Positions 33,839 through 45,965 of a stretch of 64,000 nucleotides of DNA are shown in pieces; within the stretch, counting starts at the first letter, position 1, and every line of letters begins with the position of its first letter. Under the pieces are notes generated by a model. The model had not been told where the DNA came from, did no database searches, and saw only the letters and a list, made by a program, of their open reading frames with translations. The DNA lies in contig JAPVLO010000133.1 of NCBI GenBank assembly GCA_027257055.1, positions 6,014,001 through 6,078,000 of the forward strand, in the 5' to 3' direction. The position numbers and the translations under genes were made by a program. Source of the stretch: Cephalopachus bancanus (Eukaryota; Chordata; Mammalia; Primates; Tarsiidae).

Positions 33839-36164
33839 TTATGTTTTCTAAGTAACTGTCTTTTCTAATTCTTCTATGGGATACTTTTTTTCTATAAAAG
33901 AAAAACATTTACTTAGGAAGGAAAAAGGAAAGAACTCAAGGTGAATTCACCTAAAAATCAAAAGTTTCTAACATGCCAGTTAAAGCATTTGGTGGATAAG
34001 ATTACTGCAAGAAAGGAAAGAGGAGTGATTAATGGCAGACATCTGACCCTCTAGACTTCACTATTCATGTCCACTAGGGCTATGATGGTTGGGATTTTTA
34101 CAGAAGAAGAAGTATTTAAAACAGTGAAAGAAATACATTCCCATCTCTTAGATCTACCTGTTAATTATAGTTCCTGGCAGTCAGATGGAATAGGAACAGG
34201 ACCCTTGGAAACCCTTACTGGTATGTACTCCATGCTGGAGAACTTTCATCTCAGTGTTCAAAGGAAATCTAGCTGGGCCCAAGGATCCCAGGACTTACTT
34301 TTCCCTTTCCAACACTGTCAAGAATTTTTCTTGCAGGAAAGCAATTCCTCATTAAAGTCGGCTACTCTGGAGTCAGGCTTACACTAATGGCCGCTGAGGG
34401 CCAGACATCAAAATGTGCCATAAATCAGCTTTGCCCAAAGACAGCCTTTCCAGAAAGTGAATTATACATCACTTCCTCCCGTTCCTGACCAATCCTACCC
34501 AGGGCAGCAATGGTCAGCCCAGTGTCCAAGGATTAGTGCCCTTACATGGTCGAGCATGTTAACTCCACAACGAATTTGTATGCACAGAACCAGATCCTGG
34601 GCGGGATCCCCAGAAGCAACTTCTGGACCAAACACACCCATAACACATGCTCTTAGCAAAGCCTCTTCAGCGTGGCCCCCCTCTCCCTGTGCTCCCCTCA
34701 AGTTGAAGTTTGCACAAACTTCCCCTTTCCTTTTTGTAAAGGGGAAGTCTTTTCTAACTCTCATCATCTTCATTGTCAGCCCCTCCTGCCTGCCACATGC
34801 TCTCCCCTACAGAGCACAGCTGCAGAGACATGAAGACACGGGACCTGGGAGGACCTAACCTGGAGATGTATGAGAGTAGACTGCGTCCTCAGCCCATGAG
34901 CCTGACAGTGACCTTGGGCAACTGAACAGCGCCAAAACCCGCCTCCTGGCAAGGAGTGACCAAGGGCTACTTCTTTTGCTCCTCCATCCCCAATCCACAC
35001 CCCCCAGCACACCCCTGTATCCCACATCCTGTGTAGGTTGAAAGCATGCCTCCCCATTTAGGAATAGTATTAACAGCGCTTATCTCAGAGGGCTTTTGTG
35101 TGCCCACCACAGTCCTGGACTCGGACAGACACTCACTGAGTGCCAGCTTCTATGTGATTTCCACCTGCGCACAGCCCTAGGTGCATAGGTGCCCCTCTGA
35201 CCTATGCCTGTTCCATTCCAGGGAATCCAAGGTGTCAACTCAAGACTGAACGAGTGAACTGTTCACAGCCATTCCTGCTGTGCCTGCCCTGATGTGGTCT
35301 TGGGACTCCGGCAGGGCAGCTGAAGTCTCTCCAGATGATGGACATGCACACTGGTCCATTCAAGGACACTGACAAGTGTGGACAGCCCCCAGCTGCTGCC
35401 TCCCCTAGGCAGGCCCATAGTCTCTCTTGGATCCTGACTTTCTCGTTGCTAGCTCGGGGGCTCAGTGCCAGTTTTTGACTGGGACTCTGCCAGAAGCCAG
35501 CCTCAGGTGTGTGCCCATGTTAGCCAAGATCCTCCTGCCCAGTAAGATCAGTGTCCTGTTGCCTGGAAACGTCCAGTGCCCTCTTACCGCGGCCTCCTGC
35601 TTCCTGCTTCTGCTGAGTTCCCACAACGCCCCCCATGGGTTGCAGGGCTCTTCAGTGATTTCAGTCATGATGTTTACCCCAAAGTGGAACTTACTCCCTT
35701 TCCTGGGTTGCTATTTTTAAAAAGCCACAGACAAAAACTCGCTTTGTGGCAGACTCTGTTAACATCTTGAGGAGATGGAATTTACAACGCAGCAATGCAA
35801 ACACCTTAAGAACACTCAGTGCCCTTTTTTATTCTTAAAAGCTTCTCAGTCACACTACCTTGATACTTGGATAACGGTTTTTCTAATGTTTTCTCTCTTT
35901 TCTTCCTCCAGGGCAAATTCCTACTCTGGTCCTAAATTTCTCCCATTCTTTCATGCAGAGCATCTCAGCTGTTTGAGTTCCTGCTGTACCTGTCTAAGCT
36001 GTGGAAGGGGGAACTGGAGGGGGCCTATTACTAATATTTGTACTCCTATTATTATTTCTGCTGCTGCTACTAATTCTCGCTACCACCCTTCATACTACTA
36101 ATACCATCCCCCACCACCAAGACCATACTGACATCCTCCCTCCCCTCATCACCACCATGAGCAC
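33839..36164. other. Unassigned DNA
   Basis: No gene is recognised; a 106-codon frame at 34067-34387 and a 133-codon frame at 34457-34858 lack motifs and splice support. 36015-36165 is a degenerate triplet-rich stretch (CTACTAAT, CCACCACC). Confidence 0.35.
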
Positions 36165-36352
36165 GTTATAATTTACAAAATCCATTCAATATATAATCTC
36201 ATTAAATTCTTATAACTGATCTAAGAGGTTTCCCTACATACCTCATGATCCATGTCACAGATGAGAAAACTGAGCAGAGAAAAATCAATAATTTGGCCCA
36301 GGTTAAAAGGTAACAGAGTCGTTATTTGAAGCTGGGTCTACCTGATGCCAAG
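36165..36352 (-). repeat. MIR SINE, minus strand
   Basis: ATAATCTCATTAAATTCTTA, CATGTCACAGATGAGAAAAC, TGAGCAGAGAAAAATCAATA and TTTGGCCCAGGTTAAAAGGT follow reverse MIR. Confidence 0.8.
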
Positions 36353-37074
36353 TTGCCTTATTCAAAATGAGGACGGTACAATAAAAAGATTCTACATTCC
36401 AAAGCAACACATTGCCATATGTGACTAGTCTGCATTTTCCCCAGCAGGCTAACACCTCCCCTGCTCCAATTTTTATCTTATCAATATAGAAAGCAATTCT
36501 TTATTGCATTAGCTACGGTGTAACGTAACTACAAGCAATTAACTTCTGTCTTTTGAGGCTCAGAAACTATCCAGTTCACCACTTCCATAAATGGTATTAT
36601 AACTTGAGAAATAGGTGGTTTATCAGATTAACCTGCTTAGTAAAGTATCAGTGAGCAGAGATATGCAACCAATTTGTTACGTGTAAGCTATACCCATCCT
36701 AGATAAGAGTACTATCGCCCTTCTGGGCTAATGCAAATGAGAAGGAAAGCTCATGGACAGAATGAATGATAAGAAAACATAACAAACTGCTAAGTGTCAC
36801 CAAGAGGGACTTGAGGGGCAACCCGAGTTATGAGCTGGGTCCAAGTCATAATAATGTAACTCCTGTCACTGGAGGAGACAGGGAATGCATCAGGGACCAC
36901 GTGCATCACTGCAATGCTGCTGTTCAGACATTAAAATACGAGACAACTAACATTTCTAATGTGAAAGGAGAATATCGTGATATTATTAAGAGAAATAAAG
37001 TATTATGTGTGAGTGAACACTTGTTATAGGTGTATGAGGATGTATTATGTGTACATAAATATGTTATGAATATT
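36353..37074. other. Unassigned AT-rich DNA
   Basis: No repeat family is recognised. An 87-codon frame at 36766-37029 has no support. Confidence 0.4.
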
Positions 37075-37220
37075 ACACAAATACCAAGGTGTTAGCAGTG
37101 TCTGGAGGTGAGTTGTGTTCATGGTTGCTTGTAAACTTTCTTCTTGTTTTTCTGTATGTTTTCATTTTTTCTCCATTGAAAACAGATTACTGTTGTAGTA
37201 GGAAAAGGTAAATGTAATAA
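37075..37220 (+). mobile_element. L1M 3' end fragment, plus strand
   Basis: CACAAATACCAAGGTGTTAG, then AAACTTTCTTCTTGTTTTTC, TGTATGTTTTCATTTTTTCT and CCATTGAAAACAGATTACTG resemble the terminal part of old L1M elements. Confidence 0.5.
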
Positions 37221-37502
37221 CCTTATTGCATTTTGTTGTTTTAGTATTTTGCTGAAACATTTAGAATGTTTCGGATGTTACAATACCCCCTTAATTACTC
37301 CAGCAAGCAACTCATCATCATCATCTTCATCATCTACCAATCATGACACCATTATCTCACCAAGAAAATTCATGAGAATATCCCAGCTTTCTCTAATATC
37401 CAGTCTATATGCACATATCTTTAGTTGCTCCTCTAACTGTCTTCCATACCTGCTTTTTCGGAACCAGAATTCAATTAAGGTTCACACACTGAATATGGTA
37501 TG
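37221..37502. other. Unique DNA with short (TCA)n run
   Basis: CTCATCATCATCATCTTCAT lies at 37311-37330. Nothing else is recognised. Confidence 0.4.
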
Positions 37503-38005
37503 TCTCTTTTTTACTTTTTGAAATGAAAATTGTCCATGTTTGAGGTGTACAGTGTGACATTTTGATATGCATATGCATAATGAAAAAACTACTGTAGTCA
37601 AGGTGATCAACACATCTATTATCTCACATTCTTAGCCTTATGTGTACGTGTGGTGAGAACAGTTGGGATCTACCCTCATAGCAGATTTCAAGTATATGAT
37701 ATACAATTGTTAACTATAGTCACCATGCTGTACAGCAGATCTGCAGAACCTACTCATCTTATGTAATGGAAACTTTGTACCCTTTAACCAGTGTCCCATC
37801 TCTTTTCACTCCGGCCTCTGGAAACTACCATCCTATTCTCTGCCTCTAGGAATTCAAAGTTTTTAGATCCCACATATAAATGAGAGAAAGCAGTATTTGT
37901 CTTTCTATGTCTGTCTTATTTCACTTAGTATAATGTCCCCGATGTTGACTCATGTTGTTACAAAAAGCAAGATGTCCTTCTTTGTTATGGGTTAATATTA
38001 TTCCT

Positions 38006-38036
<31 letters not shown>

Positions 38037-38155
38037 CGCGCACACATGCATGTATGCACATGTGTGTACCACACCTTCTTTATCCATTCATGTCAACAGA
38101 CACTTAGATTGTTTTCATGTCTTGGTTATTGTAACTAATGCTGCAATAAGCTCTT
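37503..38155 (-). mobile_element. L1 LINE 3' region, minus strand
   Basis: In reverse orientation: AATTGTCCATGTTTGAGGTG, GTGACATTTTGATATGCATA, TGCTGTACAGCAGATCTGCA, TATAAATGAGAGAAAGCAGT, TTATTTCACTTAGTATAATG, and after the TG repeat CACCTTCTTTATCCATTCAT and AATGCTGCAATAAGC. This is the 3' UTR and end of ORF2 of an older L1. The dinucleotide expansion lies where the element normally has TGTGTATATATACCACA. Confidence 0.9.
38005..38069 (+). repeat. (TG)n(CG)n(CA)n tract with Z-DNA potential
   Basis: 65 bp of unbroken alternating pyrimidine-purine: 12 TG steps, then a CG block, then CACACATGCATGTATGCACA and TGTGTGTAC. CG-containing alternation is the most favourable sequence for left-handed DNA. 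Confidence 0.95.
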
Positions 38156-38491
38156 ATGTCTCTTGAGAATCTTTTAACCAAATACTCCCCTGTTCCCAGT
38201 GCTTCCCCCTCACTTCTCCCTTTTTAAAAACTGACATTCCCTTTTAGTAGAACATTCTTGTAAAATGCTCCCTGTTCTGGCTGGGTCTGATTGTTTCCTC
38301 CTGGAGCTATCATATTTTTAATTTCCAAAACTCTTGTTCTCTGTGCTTTTTTCACAGCATCCTGTTCTTGTTCTCTGAATGTAAGATCACCTCTTATTAC
38401 TCAAAATATGTTAATTGGAGACCTCTTTTGGTGATTTTATTTTGTTCCCTGCATATCTTTTTCCTCTAGATTTTTTCTTAGTTATTTATTA
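38156..38491. other. Unassigned AT-rich DNA
   Basis: No family is recognised. Confidence 0.4.
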
Positions 38492-38633
38492 TTTATCATT
38501 CTTATTTTTAGAGGCAAGATTTCACTATGTTGGCGTAGCTAGTCTTGAATTTCTGGCCTTAGGTGATCCTCCCTCCTCAGCATCCCAAGTTGCTGGGATT
38601 ACAGGTATATGCCAGTACACCTGGCTCTGTTTG
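38492..38633 (-). repeat. Alu left-arm monomer (FLAM-like)
   Basis: TTTTTAGAGGCAAGATTTCA, CTATGTTGGCGTAGCTAGTC, then GCTGGGATTACAGGTATATG. A single arm only. Confidence 0.8.
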
Positions 38634-39194
38634 CTTTTGTCTCCTCTCTGGCTACAGTTTTTAAACACTCCTTGTTTTACCTAAAACTAGCTACAGATGG
38701 AAAGTCATCCTTCTAAGGTTGTTCTTATAATCTAGGCATTATCTAATGCCAACTTCCTAGACTGTAACCATTCTAGGATTATATCTTTAAGAAGAACTGT
38801 TTAGATTATAGCTACTCTATTTGTGACTGCCACTGATGCAAGTCCAGGAAAATCATTCATTGCTAACAGCTTTGTCATCAGGTTCCCAACCATGTCCCTG
38901 TACCCCATAGAACATCAACCATGGGAATTATTAAGCTTTTTGGGGCTCCTTACTCTATGATGAATACACACATCTCATGAGTTTCTCAATAGCTACTTCC
39001 CTAGTCTAACTATTCTCATTGCAGACTCATCATTCTTGGCTTTAATATTTGCTTGTGGCAAAGTGGAGATATTTGAGGTCACATCTGATGAGCCCTTCTA
39101 ATGGGGAGGAGTGAAGAGATTATCTGTGCTGCTATACACTTCAGTTAAAACAAAATATATGTAAAATCTCTTTGCATCATCAGCAACACTCGTT
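38634..39194. other. Unassigned unique DNA
   Basis: No repeat or exon is recognised. Confidence 0.4.
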
Positions 39195-39216
39195 GTCTAG
39201 ATAGATAGATAGATAT
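39195..39216 (+). repeat. (AGAT)n microsatellite
   Basis: Short TAGATAGATAGATAGATAT tetranucleotide run at the edge of an L1. Confidence 0.9.
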
Positions 39217-39540
39217 GACCATGCTAACAGGTGTGAGGTGATATCCCACTGTGGTTCTGATTTGCATTGCCCTGGTAATTGTTGTTCTGAACATTTTTTT
39301 CATATACCTGTTGGCCATTTGAATGTCCTTTGAAATGTCTATTTAAGTCTTTAGTTCTCTTTAAAATCAGATTATTAGCTTTTTTCAAAAAAACCATTGC
39401 ATCATCGCAGTTTCTTGTATACTTTGGAGATGGATTTCTTACCAGGTTGCAGTTTGCAAACACTTTCTCTCTTTGCTCAGGTTACCTTTCTGTTCTGGTG
39501 TTTCCTTTGCTGCACAGATGCTTTTTAACTGAAGCCCTTG
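39217..39540 (-). mobile_element. L1 5' segment, inverted
   Basis: Reverse complement of L1 ORF2: the minus strand reads KDLNRHF and shows the ACCACAGTGGGATATCACCT word (TACCATCTCACACCAG region of human L1). It ends at 39217, where its consensus neighbour would be about 60 bp upstream of the piece that starts at 39541 in the other orientation. Together they are one L1 with a 5' inversion. Confidence 0.85.
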
Positions 39541-40425
39541 CACACTGTTAGTGGGAGTTAAAAATGGTACAGCCACTGTGGAAAACAGCAGGACAGCACC
39601 TCAAAAGGTTAACCATAAAACTGCTGCATGGTCCAGCAATCCCACTTCGAAGCATCTAGCCAGAAAAAATGCAATCAGACATTTGCTGGGAGTAAGAAAA
39701 AGGTGTGCAATTAGATAGCAGTGATTTTTTTAAAAAAATTGTAGAGATAGGATCTTGGTATGTTGCCAAGATTAATCTTAAACTCCTGGGTTCAAGTGAA
39801 CCTCTTACTACAGCCTCCCAAGTAGCTGGGATTCCAGGTGAGTGTCACTTGGCTTGGCTGCAATCAGAATCTTGAAAGAGACACTAGCACTCTTACTGAA
39901 CTGCAGCACTATTCACAACAGCCAAGAAAGACGACAACCTACACATGCACTGACCCATGAATGAATAAAGAAAGTATGGCATACACATACAGTGGAATAT
40001 TATTCAGTCTTAAAAAGAAGAAAATTCTGCTATCTGTAACAACATGAATGGACTTGAAGACCTTATGCTAAGTGAAAGAAACCAACCACAGAAAGACAAA
40101 TACAGCCTGATTTCACTTTCATGAAGTACCTGAAATAAATTCATAGAATCAAAGAATAGAACGGTGGTTACCAGGGATTGAGGGGAGGGGGAAATGAGGT
40201 ATTAATAATCAAACAGGCATCAAGTTTTATTTAAGCAAGAGGAATACGCTCTAGAGGTCTGTATACAGCACAGTGCCTGGAGTTAGCAATAATGCATGGA
40301 CACGTACACATTTGTTAAGAGAGTAGGTTTCACATGAAGCATGCTTAACACAACATAACACAGCACAGCAAAAAAGCCTCAGTGTTTTCTCTCAACTTTG
40401 AGATGCTACAAGTCACTTTTTAAAA
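39541..40425 (+). mobile_element. L1 3' segment, plus strand
   Basis: CACACTGTTAGTGGGAGTTA, GTCCAGCAATCCCACTT, then after an inserted Alu arm CACTATTCACAACAGCCAAG, ATGGAATATTATTCAGTCTT and TGAATGGACTTGAAGACCTT. The end is a 3' UTR containing CCAGGGATTGAGGGGAGGGG. The frame is broken. It is an L1M/early primate type. Confidence 0.9.
39720..39863 (-). repeat. Alu monomer inserted in L1
   Basis: AAAAAAATTGTAGAGATAGG, TGGTATGTTGCCAAGATTAA, then AAGTAGCTGGGATTCCAGGT. It splits the L1 between GCAATCAGACATTTGC and its continuation. Confidence 0.8.
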
Positions 40426-42214
40426 ATTATAGTCTCGTGTATATTATCTTCTTATATTTTCTTATGCTAAATATTAAAAAGCATTTGCATTTTCAAGTGA
40501 TGATATGAAGCAGCAACTTTAAAATTCAAAGAGATTCAAGAAGTCAGGAAGGGATTTTTAAAAGCTACAAGTCAAGTTCAGCAGAAGAATAACATATATG
40601 GTGACATTGGCAACTGACCAGGTGAGTTTAAAGTCACTTCCAGCTCTGGGAATTCTTTATTCCATGACTTTAGTGTTTTATGATGAAGACTTGTCTTCAT
40701 TTTCTGTCTATTTGAAGTCAAGACAACAACATAACTGTGTTTATAAGGAGAACTATTTATCACACCATTTTATTTGTGGATCTATCACTGATTGGTTTTC
40801 AAAGCATTATCTCGGTATTTTATATGTTTAGTTACAGGTTTAGATAATGGAATCCTTGAAAGTCTCACTCCTAGAATTATGAAGAATAAATTTCTACTTG
40901 GATGTTGATTGTGCTTTGTTTGCCTTGCTTTTCCTAGTAAGGGCTATAATTTAAAAAAAAGAAACAAAACCTCTTGTTTGTAACTTAATACACAACCCCC
41001 AGTACCTAATAGCATACCTTTGTACCTTCCAGAAACCCAGAAATACTCAGTGACCGTCTACTAATCTAACAAGAGGTCCAACGTTATTTCATTTCTTCCA
41101 GTCATCGAGGCTGGCCATGGTTAGTTGTTGGCTTTCAGGCTGTTCTCCTGTCTCCACATGGTTTCTCGTCTAAAAAATGGAATAACAGATTTTCTCTAAT
41201 CCCTTTCCTCTTTTTCTCTGTTCCAAGATTGCCAGGTAATTATTATTGGCACTTACATACATACAATTATCAGTGGCAAAAGTCTCTTCTGTACTACTGT
41301 AAAGAATATGAACTGTGATTGTTTTCAAGGCCAGTCTTTCATTGGCACCAGTGGGTAACCACAGACTGAATTTATGAATTAAGAATAGGTAGTTCCGAGC
41401 ATTGGGTTTCATTTTATGTTACTTCTTATACCACCACCAGATTCAAAATAAATTCTGCTAAGAATAGCCGAGGAGAAAGCCTGTGGGAGGCAGAACAAGG
41501 ACGACTGAAAGGCAGCATCTCACTCACATGAACTGTTTACGTGAGCTTATGTGACGCTTAAAGAAACCCAACATGTCACTGCCTTCAGGATAGGCTTACA
41601 TCACCTCTGCAAGAGTTTGGGTTCAGATGGTGCGCCCATCACAAACAGAAATTCCGACAGTTTAAAAGCCAGTTATTTGTGGAAATGTAAGTTTTGCCAA
41701 TAGTTGATGCCATTTCTAAGCTACCAAAAATGTTAACTCACACGAGCCTCACTTACTATTCTTGCTTTACTAGAAGCAATGTTATTTCCCTACAAGCCTA
41801 GAAATTATGTTTCTATACCTGAAACCTATGAATCACATCAGTGACTAAAACAACTTCAGCTGAAGTTATTTCAATTCCAGTGACATCTGAATGTCCATGA
41901 ACAAATAGCCTGGCATTGTTAGGAACCAGAATTCCCAAACTGCTTGGACCATGGATGCATCTGAACTCTTCCTTGTTATGACTGCTGAGATGATGACATC
42001 TGATATTTCATCAGAAATGAAACTACTCTCACATGAATTTTCATGCTTAAATCATGCTTTTAAGAAGACTATAAATGCGGACAGTCTAACTAACAATACA
42101 ACTCTTGAATCATGAGCTACTGTAAGTCTTATTCTTTCTGAGTTGCAAAAATCTGGTATTTTTACAACTCTTGGCGATTGGAGCTGGGGTCAGCGGACAG
42201 GTCAGTCATGGTCC
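40426..42214. other. Unassigned AT-rich DNA
   Basis: No gene or repeat family is recognised. The 80-codon minus-strand frame at 41170-41412 lacks support. Confidence 0.4.
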
Positions 42215-42320
42215 AGACCTACGAACATGGTCTTAAATAAGTCACTTAATATTTGTGGGGCTCCGTGTCCTCATCTAAAAATGGAAAGGGTTCAACTCGA
42301 TAATTGTGGAAGTTCCTAGA
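42215..42320 (+). repeat. MIR fragment, plus strand
   Basis: TAAATAAGTCACTTAATATT, TGTCCTCATCTAAAAATGGA and AGGGTTCAACTCGATAATTG follow MIR in forward orientation, diverged. Confidence 0.55.
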
Positions 42321-42674
42321 AGCTTGACATTCAATGGTTTTACGTTTCTAATACACACTGTGTGGTCTTGACATTTCTCAGGCAGGGGCAGGCTGACAAA
42401 TACCCAAGGACACTTCTAACTCCTTCATGTGTCCTTTAGGTAGAGAGTTGCAATTCCATTCAGTAGTCAGAATGTTCCCCAGGGTAGTCACCACTCAGCA
42501 ACCAGAAGCACAAAATACCTGTCCTGCATAATGCCCACCATCGTAGTTAAAGTCCCTGATCAAGTTCATCAAGTCCTCTTTTCTTCATATCAGCCCTGTC
42601 GATCACATTAGTTCTCTGTTGTGAAAGTATCCACCATATTGTATTCGTGATTTTCTAGTACTGGTAGGAAGAGA
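42321..42674. other. Unassigned unique DNA
   Basis: Nothing recognised. Confidence 0.4.
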
Positions 42675-42987
42675 GATTTTTTGTCAGTTTTTATTGCTGT
42701 ATCCTTTTTAATGGTGAAAGTTGGAAATAAGCTACATGTTCACCAACAGGAGATGATAAAATACGCTTAATTTTGTCCTAATACAAACAACACTTAACAA
42801 CTGAACTTGATGAGGTTTTGCAGCATATTTGACATGGATGACAGATCATGGGGGTACAGTAGTAATGGAAAAATACAAGGTATTGAATAGTATATACTAT
42901 ATACTATCTACATAGAAATAAACACAACTGTTCATACATAAACATTACATATAAAATTGCATACTAGTTTAAATATAAAAAATTACA
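42675..42987 (+). mobile_element. L1M 3' fragment, plus strand
   Basis: GTTGGAAATAAGCTACATGT, TCACCAACAGGAGATGATAA, then TACAAGGTATTGAATAGTAT and CATAGAAATAAACACAACTG resemble the last few hundred bases of an old L1M (GGAAACAACCTAAATGTCCATCA onward). Confidence 0.65.
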
Positions 42988-43275
42988 ATAAGCACAGTGG
43001 CTTATGCCTGTAATTACAGGACTTTGGAAGGTTGAGGAGGGGGGGATCACTTAAACCCAGAAGTTTGATACCAGCCTAGGCAGCATAGCAAGACTCTGTC
43101 TTTACAAAATATAATAAACTGGGTGTGGTGGTACATGCCTGTCATCCCAGTTACTCGCAAGAGGTTGAGGTGGAAGGATCGCCTGAACCCAGAAGGTCTA
43201 GGCTGTGCAGAGCCATGATGATACCACTGTACTCCAGCCTGGGCAACAGAGTGAGGTTCCAACACATACACAAAA
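42988..43275 (+). repeat. Dimeric Alu
   Basis: Forward Alu: GCACAGTGGCTTATGCCTGT, right arm with GAACCCAGAAGGTCTAGGCT, end AACAGAGTGAGGTTCCAACA. The CCAAC replaces the CCGTC of human Alus. Confidence 0.9.
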
Positions 43276-43307
43276 GTATTCACGAATTACTTCTATAATA
43301 AAAACAT

Positions 43308-43490
43308 ACTTGGCTGGGCATAGTGGCACGCACCTGTAGTCCCAGCTGCCTAGAAGGCTGGGGCGGAAGTATCATTTGAGCCCAGCAGGCTGAGGCTGTG
43401 GTGGGTGTTAGCGTGATCATGCCACTGCACTCCAGCCCGGCGACAGAGTGAGAGTCTGACTCAAAAATACATACATACATACATAAATAT
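43308..43490 (+). repeat. Alu right-arm monomer with (CATA)n tail
   Basis: A single forward right arm: GGCTGGGCATAGTGGCACGC, GAGCCCAGCAGGCTGAGGCT, GACAGAGTGAGAGTCTGACT, then a CATACATACATACATA tail. Confidence 0.85.
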
Positions 43491-43511
43491 TTATAAGAGT
43501 ACTTAAAATTA

Positions 43512-43815
43512 TAAAAGCCAGGCACGGTGGCTCATGCCTATAATCTCAGTACTTTGGGAGGGAGAGGCAAGAGGATTGCCTGAGCCTAGGGGTTCAAGAC
43601 CAGCCTGGGCAATGTGATGAGACTTCGTCTCAACAATAAATCAAAAAATTAGCTGTGTGTGGTGGTGTGCACCTGTATAACAGTTTCAGCTATTTGGGAA
43701 ACTGGGGTGAAAGGATCACCTGAGCCCAGCAGGTCGAGGCTGCGGTGGTTGTGATCATGTCACTGCATTCCAGCCTGAGCAACACGGTAAGACTCCAACC
43801 CCAAAATCAAGTAAT
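43512..43815 (+). repeat. Dimeric Alu with lineage-specific linker
   Basis: CCAGGCACGGTGGCTCATGC, linker ACAATAAATCAAAAAATTAG, right arm GAGCCCAGCAGGTCGAGGCT and GCGGTGGTTGTGATCATGTC, end AAGACTCCAACCCCAAAATC. Confidence 0.93.
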
Positions 43816-44969
43816 TAAAATAATAATAATTAAAAATAATAACTTAAAACTATTTCACCTGCCATTTAAGGTAGCCACACTTTGACTTGACCACCTTTTC
43901 TCAGGTCCTTCCGACAATCTTCCTGTCCAGAAAGCACCAGGGCTTTGTCCCCTGATGGGTTCCCTTGGGGACGAGTAACATTGCAGCCCGGAGTCTGCGG
44001 AGCTGGCGGCCAAGGGCCTCTGGGGCAGAAGCCCATTCTGAAAGGCCCCTGGAGTGACCCACCTCTCCAGTCAATGAAGACAAGCTGCCATGTGTTATGT
44101 TTCCTTCTTAAATATATATTTTTTAACATCAAAAACACATTGCAAGGTAGAGAAGACTTCAGGGACATCCTATAAAAACAGCCTGCAGAGTCCTGATATT
44201 GAAAACCTGCCTTGTTTTAACTGCCAAGATGCAGCCACATCCTCACACATGGACAGCCAATAACAATCTGGTAATTTCTAAATGTGGACCACGCAGTGAA
44301 GCCCACTTTGTGAGGTTTCAGCTTACCTCTTAAAATGTAAACATCAGATTTCAGATGTCCACAGCAACCAGACCCCCTCCATCTTAGGTACCATCTTCAA
44401 AAAGAAGGGAGGAAAAAGCATTTCTGTGGTGGGCAGGAGGTAGACAGTTGCCCATTAGGATGATAACATCGAAATATAAACAGCCAAATCTTTTCATCAT
44501 TTATTGACAAGCGACTTGCAAGACTGCTAGTGAAATCTTCTAAGTACCTTTTCAGACATGTTGGAAATTAAGACACCAGCAGCAAGTTAGATTGACAAGT
44601 AATTATAATTAATGTCACCCACAATCATTAGCAAAACACATTTAGCTATAAATTTGTGTGCCAATATTTAAAAGCAAAACACTGCCATGCCCCAAAACTC
44701 TCTATCTGATGTCTTACAACTTAGCACCAAACAAGGTGAAAACAGGATAAAGAACTCATGGGCTGAGAAGCCGGGCTGGCCCGACTCTGACAGCTGGTGC
44801 TTGCTCTGGTTCTGGGAGTTCTCCATCATTGCCAGGGTTGAGAAAACAGGCTGCCTCACCAGTTTCATGAATTTAATCTTCAGTGTCACCCTTGTCTCAG
44901 GTGGGAATTGCTTGTTAAGAGCTAGACATTAGTGTTCAGTTCAGCTCACAAAATAGTTACTTCCCAGGG
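43816..44969. other. Unassigned DNA with possible conserved AT-rich core
   Basis: 43860-44330 holds short open frames on both strands without support. 44470-44680 is repeat-free and rich in homeodomain words (AAGTAATTATAATTAATGTC, CAATCATTAGC) and looks like a conserved noncoding element. No exon is assigned. Confidence 0.35.
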
Positions 44970-45335
44970 TCTGACATTAGTAGACTGGATAAATAAATCA
45001 CGGCATATTCACACAGCAGAATACTACATGGTCAAGCGAGGAACTAAACTACCACTACACACAACAGTTTGAATGCATCTCAAACACAACGTAAGATTAC
45101 AGACACCAGTCAGGAGGCAGAGGTATTGAGTGATTACATGTGCAGAAAGCTTAACTGGGGCAACACGGGTTTGTGATGTTACAGGGTGGGACAGCAGTGA
45201 CCTTGGGGGGTAAGAACTGAAGACAGGCTCTGGTTTCTCCTAATAGGCTCCTGTTTCTTGGTCTGGCTGCAGGGCATGCTCACGCTGGAAGGATATCAAG
45301 CCCTCTGCTCCTAATCTGAGTACTGTTCTGCATGC
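44970..45335 (+). mobile_element. L1M 3' fragment, plus strand
   Basis: CTGGATAAATAAATCACGGC, CAGCAGAATACTACATGGTC, TTTGAATGCATCTCAAACAC, ACAGGGTGGGACAGCAGTGA and GAGTACTGTTCTGCATGC follow the terminal region of old L1M elements. Confidence 0.6.
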
Positions 45336-45965
45336 TTAGTATACTTTCAAAAGATGTACAAGCAACAACAAACACCCCCAATGCCACAGGTGGTGGGCAG
45401 TATCCCTTCCCTGTTCTGTGCAGGAAGTAGGAGAAACAAGACAGTTTTTATCATCCAGAAACTTACAGTTGAGGAGTGGAGGTGAATTTAACAGACAAAA
45501 CCACAGTGCTTTCTGGCAGGAATGCTGTGGAAGTGTCAGGTCAGACATGCTCTGGGTGCAACTGCTTCTGCTGTCATCGTGAGGGAAGTCCCCAGACGGT
45601 GACACTTAGCCTGACTTCGAGGTGTAAGCCTGGCAAATCTGCGGTAGAGGAGAAGGACATTCCATGCACATCCCAGGCACAGGCACTTGGTCAGAGCACT
45701 GTAGGACAGGTACGCGCAGTGATGGAAAATGAAAGTCACCCAGGGTACCCCAGGACAGCTGACACCTGCTCATCACTACTATTTGCTGAGGATGTCAGTT
45801 CCTAGAAGGGCACTTTACTCACCTTCAGAGGACAGGTATGTCTGACTGTGCTGTGCCAACTGTGCAGTGCCAGGAAGTGGACACAGGAAGGTGGGGGAAA
45901 GAAGGAAGCCAGGCTGCCCCCAGAAACCCTCTCATAAGCCCAGCAGCGACAGCCAGGGCCCCACG
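45336..45965. other. Unassigned unique DNA
   Basis: A 109-codon plus-strand frame (45476-45805) overlaps minus-strand frames. No motif is seen. Confidence 0.35.
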
